Source: Deltaproteobacteria bacterium (GTDB lineage: Bacteria > Desulfobacterota > DSM-4660 > Desulfatiglandales > B25-G16). Taken from it: a DNA stretch of 35,775 bases. Location of the stretch: assembly GCA_020349945.1 (NCBI GenBank), contig CP070704.1:1950744-1986518 (forward strand). Reading direction: 5' to 3'. Under the pieces are notes generated by a model. It was given only the letters and a program-made list of their open reading frames with translations, did not search any database and was not told the DNA's origin. Each line of letters starts with the position of its first letter. Position 1 is the stretch's first letter. Below, one piece after another: positions 7,745-16,343 of this stretch. A program made the translations under genes and the position numbers.

Positions 7745-8875
7745 ATGACGAAGGATGTAGCTATCATTGGTGGATCGGCCGCTGGATTTTTCACAGCTTA
7801 CCTCCTGGCTCAAAAGGGTTTACGGGTCCGCTTATTTGAGGCATCGGACTCCGTGGCCCCTTGTCCCCGGACCCTCATTGTCACAAGCTCCCTATCCGAT
7901 CTCATAGGGCCCTTGTGCACTGGCACGGTGACCAATGAGATTCACCACTACGAGCTCTTTGCTGATGGAAGGGTTGCAAGAATTTCACTCGGGAGGCCTG
8001 ACCTGGTTATTGAACGGTCGAGGCTTATTCAGAAGCTGGCAACGCAGGCGGAAGTAAATGGGGCAAAGGTACTGACCTCCCACTGTTTCCAAGGTCTAAA
8101 ACCTAACGGGAAAGGCCTACGGTTTGCCGTATCACGCAATGGTGAAAGAGCCCCTATAGAGGAGTCTGCCAATATCCTTGTGGGAGCTGATGGGGCCTTC
8201 AGCAAGGTTGCCCAGAGCGCAGGTTGGCCGAGGCAATCTACTGTGCCCCTGTTTCAGGCCATCGTGGAATTACCGAAGGATATGGCCTCGGATACAACGA
8301 GGGTCTGGTTTGCCCCGGAGCATACATCTTATTTTTACTGGCTCATACCCCACTCGCCCACACACGGGGTGCTCGGCCTAATCAGCGGGGAAGAACGCGA
8401 GGGACGAAGATCCCTCAAACGGTTCGTTGAAAGAAAGGGGTTAGTGCCCACTCAATTACAGAGTGCCCGAATCCCCGTATATACCCGTTGGCTGCCCATT
8501 CACCGGAAGATCCAGGAGGGCCATGTCTACCTTGTAGGCGATGCTGCCGCCCATGTGAAGGCATCGACTTTAGGAGGCATTCTCACCGGATTTCGAGGCG
8601 CTCTAGGGGTTGCCGAGGCGATCCTCAACGGCGGATCGAGCCGTGAGTTCATGGGTTTACGTCGTGAACTGAATCGCCACCAGCTAATCCGGCGGGCGCT
8701 CGATCGCTTTACGCGGACTGACTATGCCACGCTCCTGGACCTGTTGAATCCGCCGACCCAGCGCCTATTGGGTATGTTCACCCGCGATGAAACCAAAAAG
8801 CTTCTCTTTCATGTCCTCTTCAGACAGCCTCGCCTCTTGTTCTTCTGCCTCCGATCCCTCAGCACTGGCAGATAA
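7745..8875 (+). CDS. FAD-dependent oxidoreductase, geranylgeranyl-reductase-like
   Basis: 376 aa. The N-terminus has an FAD/NAD-binding Rossmann motif (VAIIGGSAAGFFTAYLLA, then LFEA), a middle segment LVGADGAFSKVA (the DG motif) and VYLVGDAAAHVKASTLGGIL (the second FAD motif, GD), followed by a helix that lies over the flavin. This order is that of the geranylgeranyl reductase / FixC-like flavoprotein group, which hydrogenates isoprenoid double bonds or handles quinone-linked redox chemistry. The substrate cannot be told from sequence. The C-terminal 80 residues are basic and hydrophobic, suggesting membrane contact. The start is either the ATG at 7745 or a GTG at 7733; neither has a strong ribosome site. 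It is preceded by its own candidate promoter. Confidence 0.78.
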   Translation: MTKDVAIIGGSAAGFFTAYLLAQKGLRVRLFEASDSVAPCPRTLIVTSSLSDLIGPLCTGTVTNEIHHYELFADGRVARISLGRPDLVIERSRLIQKLATQAEVNGAKVLTSHCFQGLKPNGKGLRFAVSRNGERAPIEESANILVGADGAFSKVAQSAGWPRQSTVPLFQAIVELPKDMASDTTRVWFAPEHTSYFYWLIPHSPTHGVLGLISGEEREGRRSLKRFVERKGLVPTQLQSARIPVYTRWLPIHRKIQEGHVYLVGDAAAHVKASTLGGILTGFRGALGVAEAILNGGSSREFMGLRRELNRHQLIRRALDRFTRTDYATLLDLLNPPTQRLLGMFTRDETKKLLFHVLFRQPRLLFFCLRSLSTGR

Positions 8876-9117
8876 TTCTATTAGCTGAGCCGCCTTTGAT
8901 GCCCGCCATAAGTAAAGGAGGATGTGTGGCTGTCTTTCAATTTCCCGGTTTTTGTTTTTGATTGACTGCCATTACCATCTTCACTTATAATTCCCGTCGG
9001 CCTTAGAGAGGATATGGGAAAAGCAAGGGGACTGAATAGCACGGTGAAGGGAGATAAGTTCATATAAGCGGGGAGAGATCGCGGCCATGCTATCTGAAAA
9101 CAGAGACCAGGAAAGCC

Positions 9118-9909
9118 ATGTATAAAGAATGGTTGCGATCATTTCTCAGAGGACGTTTTTTTAAAGGAGAGGTGGAGGTGGACCTAAAAAGCAGCGGGGA
9201 AAAGGAGGCAAGGCGAAGCTCCAGGGAAAAAGGGCCTCTCACAATCATGATCTTTACGGATGTAGGCAAGGTCAGGAGGTTTATGATATCCCCCCGCCTG
9301 ATACTATTCGCCTCCCTGTTCTTGCTCTTCTACATCGTGGCCACCATCTATGTTACCAATAAATACTTTGATGCCCGGAGAATACATAACGTGCAGGCAG
9401 ATCAAATAACCAAGCTCAGCAGAAGGCTTATGAAGACAACTGAGAGCCTCCAGAGATCGAAACACCATATTGCGCTCCTGGAAGACTATATGAGCGATGC
9501 CGAAGCGCAGGATCAGGAGCCAGAGTCCGCAGGTAGCTATACTGAATTACCCTTACCCACAATCGTGGATATTGAGGACGTGAATATAAGAAGAGATGGG
9601 GCCACACTGTATGTCACCTTCAGGATTGTAAACAGGCAGGAAAATGAGGAACCTTTAGTTGGATATATCTTTGTGCTTGCCAGCCCAAAGGATTCAGATC
9701 CATCTGAAGTTTGGGTCTACCCCAGATCATCCCTCAAAGATGGACTCCCGGTAAACTACACAAGGGGGCATCGCTTTTTTATCGAGCGCTTCATGTCGAT
9801 CGAGAGCAAACTGAGAATAGGCGGATCAGTCGATATGCCGCTCATCTTGCAGATACTCGTATACAATAGAGATGGTACATTGATCCTCGAGAAGCTTGTT
9901 GAGGTATAG
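9118..9909 (+). CDS. Membrane-anchored coiled-coil protein, unknown function
   Basis: 263 aa, not recognised. A basic, charged cytoplasmic N-terminus (1-60) is followed by one membrane span (about 61-80, LILFASLFLLFYIVATIYV), a short coiled coil with heptad-like Leu/Ile spacing (about 86-125), an acidic linker, and a beta-rich C-terminal domain (about 145-263) that ends ILEKLVEV. The layout is that of a single-pass protein with a periplasmic sensor or scaffold domain. The ATG at 9118 follows AGGAAAG by a few bases. A 240-nt gap separates it from the flavoprotein gene, so it may have its own promoter. No catalytic motif is seen. Confidence 0.7.
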   Translation: MYKEWLRSFLRGRFFKGEVEVDLKSSGEKEARRSSREKGPLTIMIFTDVGKVRRFMISPRLILFASLFLLFYIVATIYVTNKYFDARRIHNVQADQITKLSRRLMKTTESLQRSKHHIALLEDYMSDAEAQDQEPESAGSYTELPLPTIVDIEDVNIRRDGATLYVTFRIVNRQENEEPLVGYIFVLASPKDSDPSEVWVYPRSSLKDGLPVNYTRGHRFFIERFMSIESKLRIGGSVDMPLILQILVYNRDGTLILEKLVEV

Positions 9910-10002
9910 AATGGAGCTTGGGGATCTGAGATCTACTGCCAGGGTCGATCTCTTCTTTGATGTCCCCTTTGTCCGGCAGTTCTAAAATCTTTTGAGAGGG
10001 TA

Positions 10003-10022
10003 GTGTTACCCTTGTGGAAATG
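10003..10022 (+). repeat. Second copy of the GTGTTACCC-GGAAATG motif
   Basis: This 20-nt segment matches 5195-5214, next to the IS110 remnant, at 17 of 20 positions: GTGTTACCCT, three differing bases, then GGAAATG. It lies in the 176-nt gap between two convergent genes and may be a trace of a lost insertion. Confidence 0.45.
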
Positions 10023-10085
10023 CAGGGGATCTTTACGGTGAAACGTGTGGTCTAGTGGATCTTCTGTGCTCCAGGCGCATAGATT

Positions 10086-11585
10086 TTAAGCCTCTTTTAC
10101 CTCACTCCTCTCAATAAAGTCCAGATTACCTCCCCACGGTGGAAGGTCAGGATTTCCTTGAATTTCTATGCTGAGCCTATAGCGGTTTTCAAGATCAGCT
10201 AATTCCGCCCTTTTTTTATTTAAGAGATAGTTGGCCACTGTGCTTGGTAGTACCCCGGTAACCCTGTCTATATTTCCTCTTGATGCACCCAGCCATATCT
10301 GGCGCAGGAAATAGACTGATGTAGCCTCAACAGACCTAACCATCCCCCTTCCCTGACAGGATTCGCAGATCTGGTAACTCTTTGATTCTATCGATGGCCT
10401 CAGTCTCTGTCTGGAAAGCTCCATTAAGCCAAATTTAGATATATAGGAGATGCTCATCTTTGCCCTATCCCTTTTGATCTCCTCCTTTACCCGTTTTACC
10501 AATTCTCGTTCATGCTTGGGGTCTTTCATGTCAATGAAGTCTATTACGACCAAGCCACCTATGTCCCTGAGCCTTAACTGCTTGGCTATCTCCTTGGCTG
10601 CCTCCAGATTGGTTTTATAGGATGTAGTCTCTAAACCTTTGGCCCTTGTGGATCTTCCGCTGTTTACATCAATTGCGATCAGGGCCTCAGTAGAGTCAAT
10701 AACAATTGAACCCCCACTTCTTAAAGGAACCCTATTACTGTAAATCTGTTCGATCTGTTTCTCAATTCCATATTCGGAAAATATCGGTTTTTTCTCCTTG
10801 TAAAGCCTTACCCTTCTTTGATGTCTGGGAGAGATAATTCGCATAAAGTCCTTTATCTCTGACCAGGTTTCCCTGTCATCAACCAGGACCTCGTCTACCT
10901 CGGCCGTAAAATAATCCCTCACAGCCCTCAGGCCAAGATCTTGCTCCGTAAATATAATGGATGGGGATGGTTGTTCCTTAGCCCTTCTTTTGATATCCTG
11001 CCACATTCTCAAGAGATGATTCAAATCCCGGGCTAGTACCCGCTTTTTCTGCCCCAGGGCTGCGGTCCTTACGATATAGCCCACACCTTCCGGAAGTTTT
11101 AGCTGATTCATATCAGATTTCAGCCTTTGCCGTTCCTCTTCATCCTCTATCTTCTGGGAGATACCATCCGTAGTTTTACCTGGGGTCAGGACAAGGTAGC
11201 GGCCTGCAAGTGATATGTAGGTGGTAAGAGCGGCCCCTTTTCTTCCCACCATCTCTTTGGTTACCTGAACGAGGAGTTCCCTGCCTTTTTTAAGCACATC
11301 TTCTACAAGAATGGGTTTTTTTGACCCGGGAATGATCCGCTGAGATTCATAATACTCAGGATGTGTTTCACCTATTGGCAAGAAACCATTTCTCTCTGCC
11401 CCATAATTTATAAAGCAGGCCTGCAAGCTGGGCTCAATCCTGGTTACGACACCTTTATAGATATTTCCCTTTGTCTCTTCTCTTGTTGACGTCTCAATGT
11501 AGAACTCATCCAGGTCACCGTCTTTCAGTATGGCAACCCGGTATTCTTCAGGTTCCACTGCATTTATAAGCATCTTGAGTGACAT
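10086..11585 (-). CDS. rng: Ribonuclease G (RNase E/G family)
   Basis: 499 aa, close to RNase G length and lacking the long C-terminal scaffold of RNase E. An S1 RNA-binding domain covers about 37-125 (NIYKGVVTRIEPSLQACFIN) with an insert near 72-98. Catalytic aspartates are in AIDVNSGR (D306) and VVIDFIDM (D349), and the Zn-link CESC (C407, C410) is present. The enzyme is a 5'-end-dependent endoribonuclease for rRNA maturation and mRNA decay. The ATG follows the stop of the upstream gene with no gap (TAAATG) and has no ribosome site of its own, so it is probably translated by coupling. It is the last gene of an operon with the activase and HgdB-like genes. Confidence 0.95.
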   Translation of the reverse strand: MSLKMLINAVEPEEYRVAILKDGDLDEFYIETSTREETKGNIYKGVVTRIEPSLQACFINYGAERNGFLPIGETHPEYYESQRIIPGSKKPILVEDVLKKGRELLVQVTKEMVGRKGAALTTYISLAGRYLVLTPGKTTDGISQKIEDEEERQRLKSDMNQLKLPEGVGYIVRTAALGQKKRVLARDLNHLLRMWQDIKRRAKEQPSPSIIFTEQDLGLRAVRDYFTAEVDEVLVDDRETWSEIKDFMRIISPRHQRRVRLYKEKKPIFSEYGIEKQIEQIYSNRVPLRSGGSIVIDSTEALIAIDVNSGRSTRAKGLETTSYKTNLEAAKEIAKQLRLRDIGGLVVIDFIDMKDPKHERELVKRVKEEIKRDRAKMSISYISKFGLMELSRQRLRPSIESKSYQICESCQGRGMVRSVEATSVYFLRQIWLGASRGNIDRVTGVLPSTVANYLLNKKRAELADLENRYRLSIEIQGNPDLPPWGGNLDFIERSEVKEA

Positions 11586-12938
11586 TTAGGGTCTACCGTG
11601 CGTCTTAAAGTGTTGATAGGCTTGGTACATAAATGTTCTTAGGGCAGCCTCCCTGCCAGGTTGAAGGGAGCCATCGCATGAGATATCAATGTAGGGAATA
11701 TTAAGCTTGGCCATTAAGGGCTTGGCAATGGAGGCGGTGAGATTGCTCGGCATGCAGGTAAAGGGAAATATGTTCACGATGCCGTTGTATCCTCGGTGGG
11801 CAAGTTCTATGGCTGATGAAATACTAAGACAGGCCTCGGTTCCAACCTCAAATGAGAAGGTATTGTTCCCTTTTAACACCTTTTCCAGGTGGCCTATCTT
11901 GTGATCTTCCTCAATATCGATATATTTCCGTACCCTCTGATACACCTTTCTCTGTTGCATGTATTGGTAGAAGAGGGTGATGCTGTATTTCAGATATCTA
12001 AAAAGGGATTCCTTTATCCCCTTGAACTGAAATCTCTTGAGGTTTAATCTGAGGGCACTCTTGGCCAGTCTTACCTGCTCATAGGTCGTGTAGTTTATCC
12101 ACTCCCCAATGGAGGCATTAATTGCCTCGGCACCGTATCTTTCAAGTGTTCTAATGGTATCCTGGTTAGATTTGACGTGTGTCCTCACATAGATTTCCCC
12201 AACCACACCTATGAGGGGCCTTTTGGGAATACGAGGGTCGATAATCTCCCTTGCCTCCTTCACAATTTCGATTAAATCTCCAAGAATAGGAGAGAGATCG
12301 TTTTCAGATGAATGTTGAGCGAAGGATTCGGTCAACCGCTCCGTTGCATCATTGATACAGGTATCTGCCATTCCTTCAGCTTTCTCATATGGTCTAATCC
12401 TCCAAAGCAACCTGTCAAGTATATCACCAACCACAATGGAGAGATAGCCTGCCTTCCTGAAGTCCCACATTTTTTCTCGAGGGATCAATCCATCGAGGGA
12501 ATAGGCATCATCTGAATTGAGTGCGGCGATCTTCACCTTGTCCAAACCAGGCATGGAATCGAGGATTATCCTGTGGTATTTGTTATACATACCAAACCTG
12601 CACGGACCATTCGCCTCAGGCATGAAATACATATAGTTTTCAGGATCAAATCTATCCCCGAGCCTCTCTCTTTCTTTTTTCATGAATAAGAGAATGTCAC
12701 CGAGGGTTACCACACAGGGGAAACACTCCTTACCAGAGGTGAATCTTTTCCCAAGATCGAGACCCTCATAGGTCTCCATGACTTCAGAATTGACTCCAAA
12801 GCTATGAAAGACCCCGGCCAAGAGATGACTGCTGAACCGGTTCATCTCCGGTATCAAGAATCTCTTTCCCTGAACGTTAAATCGCCCGACCCGCTCTGAC
12901 ATGACCCTGAAGGTGTCCAACTGGGTAACCTTTTCCAT
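11586..12938 (-). CDS. HgdB-like 2-hydroxyacyl-CoA dehydratase-related Fe-S protein
   Basis: 450 aa. It resembles the C-terminal part of the large fused activase-related proteins in which two ASKHA domains, a DUF2229 region and an HgdB-type module are joined. Conserved cysteines are in KECFPC, NGPCRFGMY, GTEACL and FPFTCMPS, as expected for iron-sulfur cluster ligands, and ISCDGS lies near the end. It starts 3 nt after the preceding gene stops and ends directly before rng. Together with its neighbour (about 1480 aa) it equals the fused protein in length, so this looks like a naturally split version. Classical HgdA/HgdB subunits are absent, so a role in 2-hydroxyacyl-CoA dehydration is not shown; an ATP-driven low-potential electron transfer role is inferred. 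Confidence 0.75.
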   Translation of the reverse strand: MEKVTQLDTFRVMSERVGRFNVQGKRFLIPEMNRFSSHLLAGVFHSFGVNSEVMETYEGLDLGKRFTSGKECFPCVVTLGDILLFMKKERERLGDRFDPENYMYFMPEANGPCRFGMYNKYHRIILDSMPGLDKVKIAALNSDDAYSLDGLIPREKMWDFRKAGYLSIVVGDILDRLLWRIRPYEKAEGMADTCINDATERLTESFAQHSSENDLSPILGDLIEIVKEAREIIDPRIPKRPLIGVVGEIYVRTHVKSNQDTIRTLERYGAEAINASIGEWINYTTYEQVRLAKSALRLNLKRFQFKGIKESLFRYLKYSITLFYQYMQQRKVYQRVRKYIDIEEDHKIGHLEKVLKGNNTFSFEVGTEACLSISSAIELAHRGYNGIVNIFPFTCMPSNLTASIAKPLMAKLNIPYIDISCDGSLQPGREAALRTFMYQAYQHFKTHGRP

Positions 12939-12941
12939 TTT

Positions 12942-15900
12942 TCAAGACCCCGTTGCAGTGACTTCTGTGATTTGCGGCTGTATAGATTCCATTTTTTGAA
13001 CAGATTGTATGACGTTCTTGAATGCCTGGAGCCTTGTCATGACCCCTGCCACAGCGGTGTGTTCGTCCAATTCCAGGATGAGATAGGGCTTGTGTCCCAT
13101 GATGTATTTGTAAAAGTGCTCGTTAAAGGAATCCGGGCCACAGCTGAAGTTGGTCAGATGCAGGCCAAAGAAGTTCGGTGTTAGCTTTATGAGCTTGGCA
13201 GCCTGTAATACCTGGTAGCCGTAAGCCCAATACATGTTCGGAAAGTCGGATAGGTCGATATCCCTGATATCAATAAAGTCCATGGGAAGGGCTGTCATGC
13301 CTATTTTGGACAGATTCTGCCCAAGCCTCAGATTGAGCTTTTCATCGAAGAGGTTGTAGGGTCTGCCGGTGACGAAAATCAAGGGCTGCTTACCTCCCAA
13401 GGAGGATGTGATCTCAGCGCCACGACTGTATAACTCATTTTCAAAGTCCTGCTGCCTGCCACGTGCGACATCTATTGCTTCCCTGATTTTACCCAGGCTT
13501 TGCCTCAATGCCTTGCCGATATGTTTATGCAGTTCTACGCTTAAGAGATCTGGGCTATATTTGAGGTGGACAGTGGGATTTAAGATCTCACTGTCCTTGA
13601 GTCCCAATGCCGTCTTGAGCATATATTGATTTCCCTGAACCATGGGGCAATAAAAATTATTCTTGTTTTCAACCTGAGAGGGTACGTCAATTATGTTGGG
13701 CAGAAACAGGTATTGTGTGTTCCCGAGGAGATCTATGACATGCCCATGTGAGACCTTGACCGGAAAGCAGGTCTCGGTGGTCATTGACTCTATCCCCAAC
13801 TTTGAGATCCGGTCATTGGTTTTTGGTGTGAGCACAACCCGATACCCGAGTGCATCAAAGAAACTTGCCCAGAAGAGGGCGAGCTGATGAGTGTATAATG
13901 CCCTCTGCATCCCAACAGTCGGCCTTCCATCAATCTCAAAGACCACTCTGGTGTCCTCTTCGGCGCCCCTCTTCAAGTCCCCCAGGTCGTAATAGAGGCC
14001 TTTGAGATGTCTTTCCCAGATAGTATCCCTGAGTTTAAAGTAATCCTCTTTTTTCTCGCCGTATTGGCCTCTTATTTCATACCTGCCACACTCTCCTCCC
14101 CATATGCTCTTTCTTCCACTGAAGTTATATATCTTCAGCTTACATTCATTATGGCACTGTGGATCCGCATGGCATATTGCCTCTTTGTACTCCAGGGTAT
14201 CATGAATTGATTCCTCTATACCCCTGAAGGAGGACACCTCCTTGTTTTCCTTTTTCATTTTTTCCTGTACACTGATTGCAGCCCCGAAGCCACCCAGCAC
14301 CTCTCTGTGTTTGGGTACCACAATACCTTTTCCCAGTACCGCCTCAAAGGCGGCCACTATCGCCTTGTTAAGAGAAGGGCCACCCAGAAACATAATTCTT
14401 TCGCCTACCTTCTTGTTTCCCACAACCCTGTTCAGGTAGTTATAGACAATAGCATAGCAAAGGCCGGCGATAAGATCTTTTTTGCCTCCACCTTTTTGCG
14501 CATAGGTTACCAGATCAGATTCCATAAATACAGTGCATCGTTCGGTCAATTTAATGGGGCTTTTCGAGGAGAGGGCTATCCTCTGGAATTCCTCAACAAT
14601 GTTTATGCTATTCTTATTTGCCAGCTCGTGTAGAAAGCTCCCTGTTCCAGCTGCGCATACCTTGTTCATGTCAAAGTCAAGGGGATGGGTATTGGAGATA
14701 GAGATGTACTTGCTGTCCTGTCCCCCTATTTCAAACACAGTGTCTATTAAAGGGTCGATTTCAATAGCGCCCCGCGCGTGAGCAGTGATCTCATCGATAA
14801 TCAGATCCGCATTCAGGAAATCACCTACCACCATTCTGCCTGAACCGGTGGTTGCCACGCCTTTGATGTCAATCAGGCCCCCGCATCTCTCCCTTAATAT
14901 CCTCAAAAGACTTTGTGTTACCTCTATGGGTTTGCCCATTGTCTGGCGGTATTCCTTGTCAATGATTCCCCTCTTTTCGCTGATAAGGGCGTATTTGGTA
15001 GTTGTTGAACCTACATCGATCCCCAGGAATACCGGGATCTTTTTTCTGCGTTTTGGCAGGAGTTTTAGCTCATTGTCTTCCGGAAAATCCGTCTTGATCA
15101 GCTCCAGTCTCGGAGCTGCCACAAATGAAAATGCGCCCTTTTCCGTCATGGATCTCAGTTCATCCAGGTCAGGCCTATTGGCAATATCTAATTCCCTGGC
15201 CTGAAGGGCAACGCCCAAGGCACCAACAGAGGCGGAGTGTCTGGGGACGATCAGTTCACGAAAGTGGTCTCTAAATGCCCTCACCTGCAGCTCGTTCATG
15301 GTTAACCCACCGATAAAGAGCATGGGTTTTGGCAGGGCCCGGTTAGAGACAATGGTGCTTAGGTAGTTGGATGCATTTCCTTCATGGAGGCCGGCAATGA
15401 TATCCTCGAGTTTTTCACCCTTATTCTGGAGATGTATCATATCTGACTTGGTAAACACGGTACATCGACAGGCCACCCTGGCGGGGTTTTTACTCTTCAG
15501 GCCTAAGGTAATAAAATCCTCCAGGATCCTGGAGATATGCGCCTCTGAGGTATCGAAGTCCTTACCATAGATAGAGGACGCCAATCTTTCTGCCTGTTGG
15601 TCAATAAAGGATCCTGTACCAGAGGCACAGGGGCCATTGGTGTTGAAGTCGGTAAGTTCCCACGTGCCCCCATTATGACTGAGGATATACAGGGCAGTAT
15701 CCTGTCCGCCCATGCTGATAACAGTCCTCACATCTGGTCGCAGGGATACAGCGCCAAGGATTTGGGCAATTGATTCAAACTCATAGAATCCGTGGATCCT
15801 GTCACTTATGATTCTTCCGTGATTTCCAGTAAAGGAAAGGGCCCTTATGTTCGCAAGACCGAAACGGCTGTAAAGCTCATGAACGACCTCAAACACAGTG

Positions 15901-16022
15901 GTCTCCACCCCACCAAAATGTCTCTTGTACGGGTACTCAAAGATCAACTCTCCCTTGTTGTTGATTACAACGGCGTTTACGCTTACCGAGCCAGCGTCGA
16001 TACCAATGTAATAACGTTCCAT
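12942..16022 (-). CDS. Double ASKHA-ATPase acyl-CoA dehydratase activase with DUF2229-like region
   Basis: About 1026 aa. Two BcrA/BadF-type ASKHA ATPase domains occur in tandem. The first begins YYIGIDAGSVSVN (residue ~4), with GPCASGTGSF (C132) and RCTVF (C187); the second begins VFLGIDVGSTTTKY (~331), with VCAAGTGSF (C456) and RCTVF (C496). In the HgdC homodimer the two equivalent cysteines of each subunit hold one [4Fe-4S] between subunits, so this fusion could hold it within one chain. Residues ~640-1026 are a DUF2229-like region with more cysteines. The start at 16022 is preferred (AAAAGGGATCGGGT before ATG); an in-frame ATG at 16064 lacks a ribosome site. It is the first gene of the three-gene operon with the HgdB-like gene and rng. 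Confidence 0.85.
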   Translation of the reverse strand: MERYYIGIDAGSVSVNAVVINNKGELIFEYPYKRHFGGVETTVFEVVHELYSRFGLANIRALSFTGNHGRIISDRIHGFYEFESIAQILGAVSLRPDVRTVISMGGQDTALYILSHNGGTWELTDFNTNGPCASGTGSFIDQQAERLASSIYGKDFDTSEAHISRILEDFITLGLKSKNPARVACRCTVFTKSDMIHLQNKGEKLEDIIAGLHEGNASNYLSTIVSNRALPKPMLFIGGLTMNELQVRAFRDHFRELIVPRHSASVGALGVALQARELDIANRPDLDELRSMTEKGAFSFVAAPRLELIKTDFPEDNELKLLPKRRKKIPVFLGIDVGSTTTKYALISEKRGIIDKEYRQTMGKPIEVTQSLLRILRERCGGLIDIKGVATTGSGRMVVGDFLNADLIIDEITAHARGAIEIDPLIDTVFEIGGQDSKYISISNTHPLDFDMNKVCAAGTGSFLHELANKNSINIVEEFQRIALSSKSPIKLTERCTVFMESDLVTYAQKGGGKKDLIAGLCYAIVYNYLNRVVGNKKVGERIMFLGGPSLNKAIVAAFEAVLGKGIVVPKHREVLGGFGAAISVQEKMKKENKEVSSFRGIEESIHDTLEYKEAICHADPQCHNECKLKIYNFSGRKSIWGGECGRYEIRGQYGEKKEDYFKLRDTIWERHLKGLYYDLGDLKRGAEEDTRVVFEIDGRPTVGMQRALYTHQLALFWASFFDALGYRVVLTPKTNDRISKLGIESMTTETCFPVKVSHGHVIDLLGNTQYLFLPNIIDVPSQVENKNNFYCPMVQGNQYMLKTALGLKDSEILNPTVHLKYSPDLLSVELHKHIGKALRQSLGKIREAIDVARGRQQDFENELYSRGAEITSSLGGKQPLIFVTGRPYNLFDEKLNLRLGQNLSKIGMTALPMDFIDIRDIDLSDFPNMYWAYGYQVLQAAKLIKLTPNFFGLHLTNFSCGPDSFNEHFYKYIMGHKPYLILELDEHTAVAGVMTRLQAFKNVIQSVQKMESIQPQITEVTATGS

Positions 16023-16098
16023 ACCCGATCCCTTTTCTGCCTTTAAAAGCTCCCTCTGTCTCATGCGATCATTCCCGGACTCTTACTCCGATGTGAAT

Positions 16099-16256
16099 AA
16101 ATCCGAAATCCGAAACAAATTCAAAAGTCTAATCACCAAAACGCCTTCTTGCTTTCTGATGCTTTAATTCTAAGATCTACATACGTTCTTATCATATTGT
16201 TTGTAATTTTGTGCTTTGGTCATTTGTACTTGTTTAGTGCTTCGGATTTCGAATTT
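16099..16256. repeat. MITE-like element with ~45-bp imperfect terminal inverted repeats
   Basis: The left arm (16099-16142) begins AAATCCGAAATCCGAA and continues through ACAAATTCAAAAG to ACCAAA. The right arm (16211-16256), read in reverse, begins AAATTCGAAATCCGAA and continues ACAAGTACAAATG then ACCAAA. The first 16 bases differ at one position, and the rest align with two short gaps. The 158-nt unit has an AT-rich core with no ORF and fills the gap between polA and the activase operon. This is the structure of a non-autonomous inverted-repeat element or intergenic repeat family. Confidence 0.65.
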
Positions 16257-16343
16257 AGGATTTTCCCGTTTGTCGATCCGAGCAACACGTCATGGCTCAG
16301 GTCAGCAAGAACTCAAGAGTAACTCCCTATTTACGTATCAAAT

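Noticed and set aside
9910-10085. Terminator between the convergent ends of the 263-aa gene and rng
   Set aside because: No stem of useful length followed by a T-run could be found in either direction.
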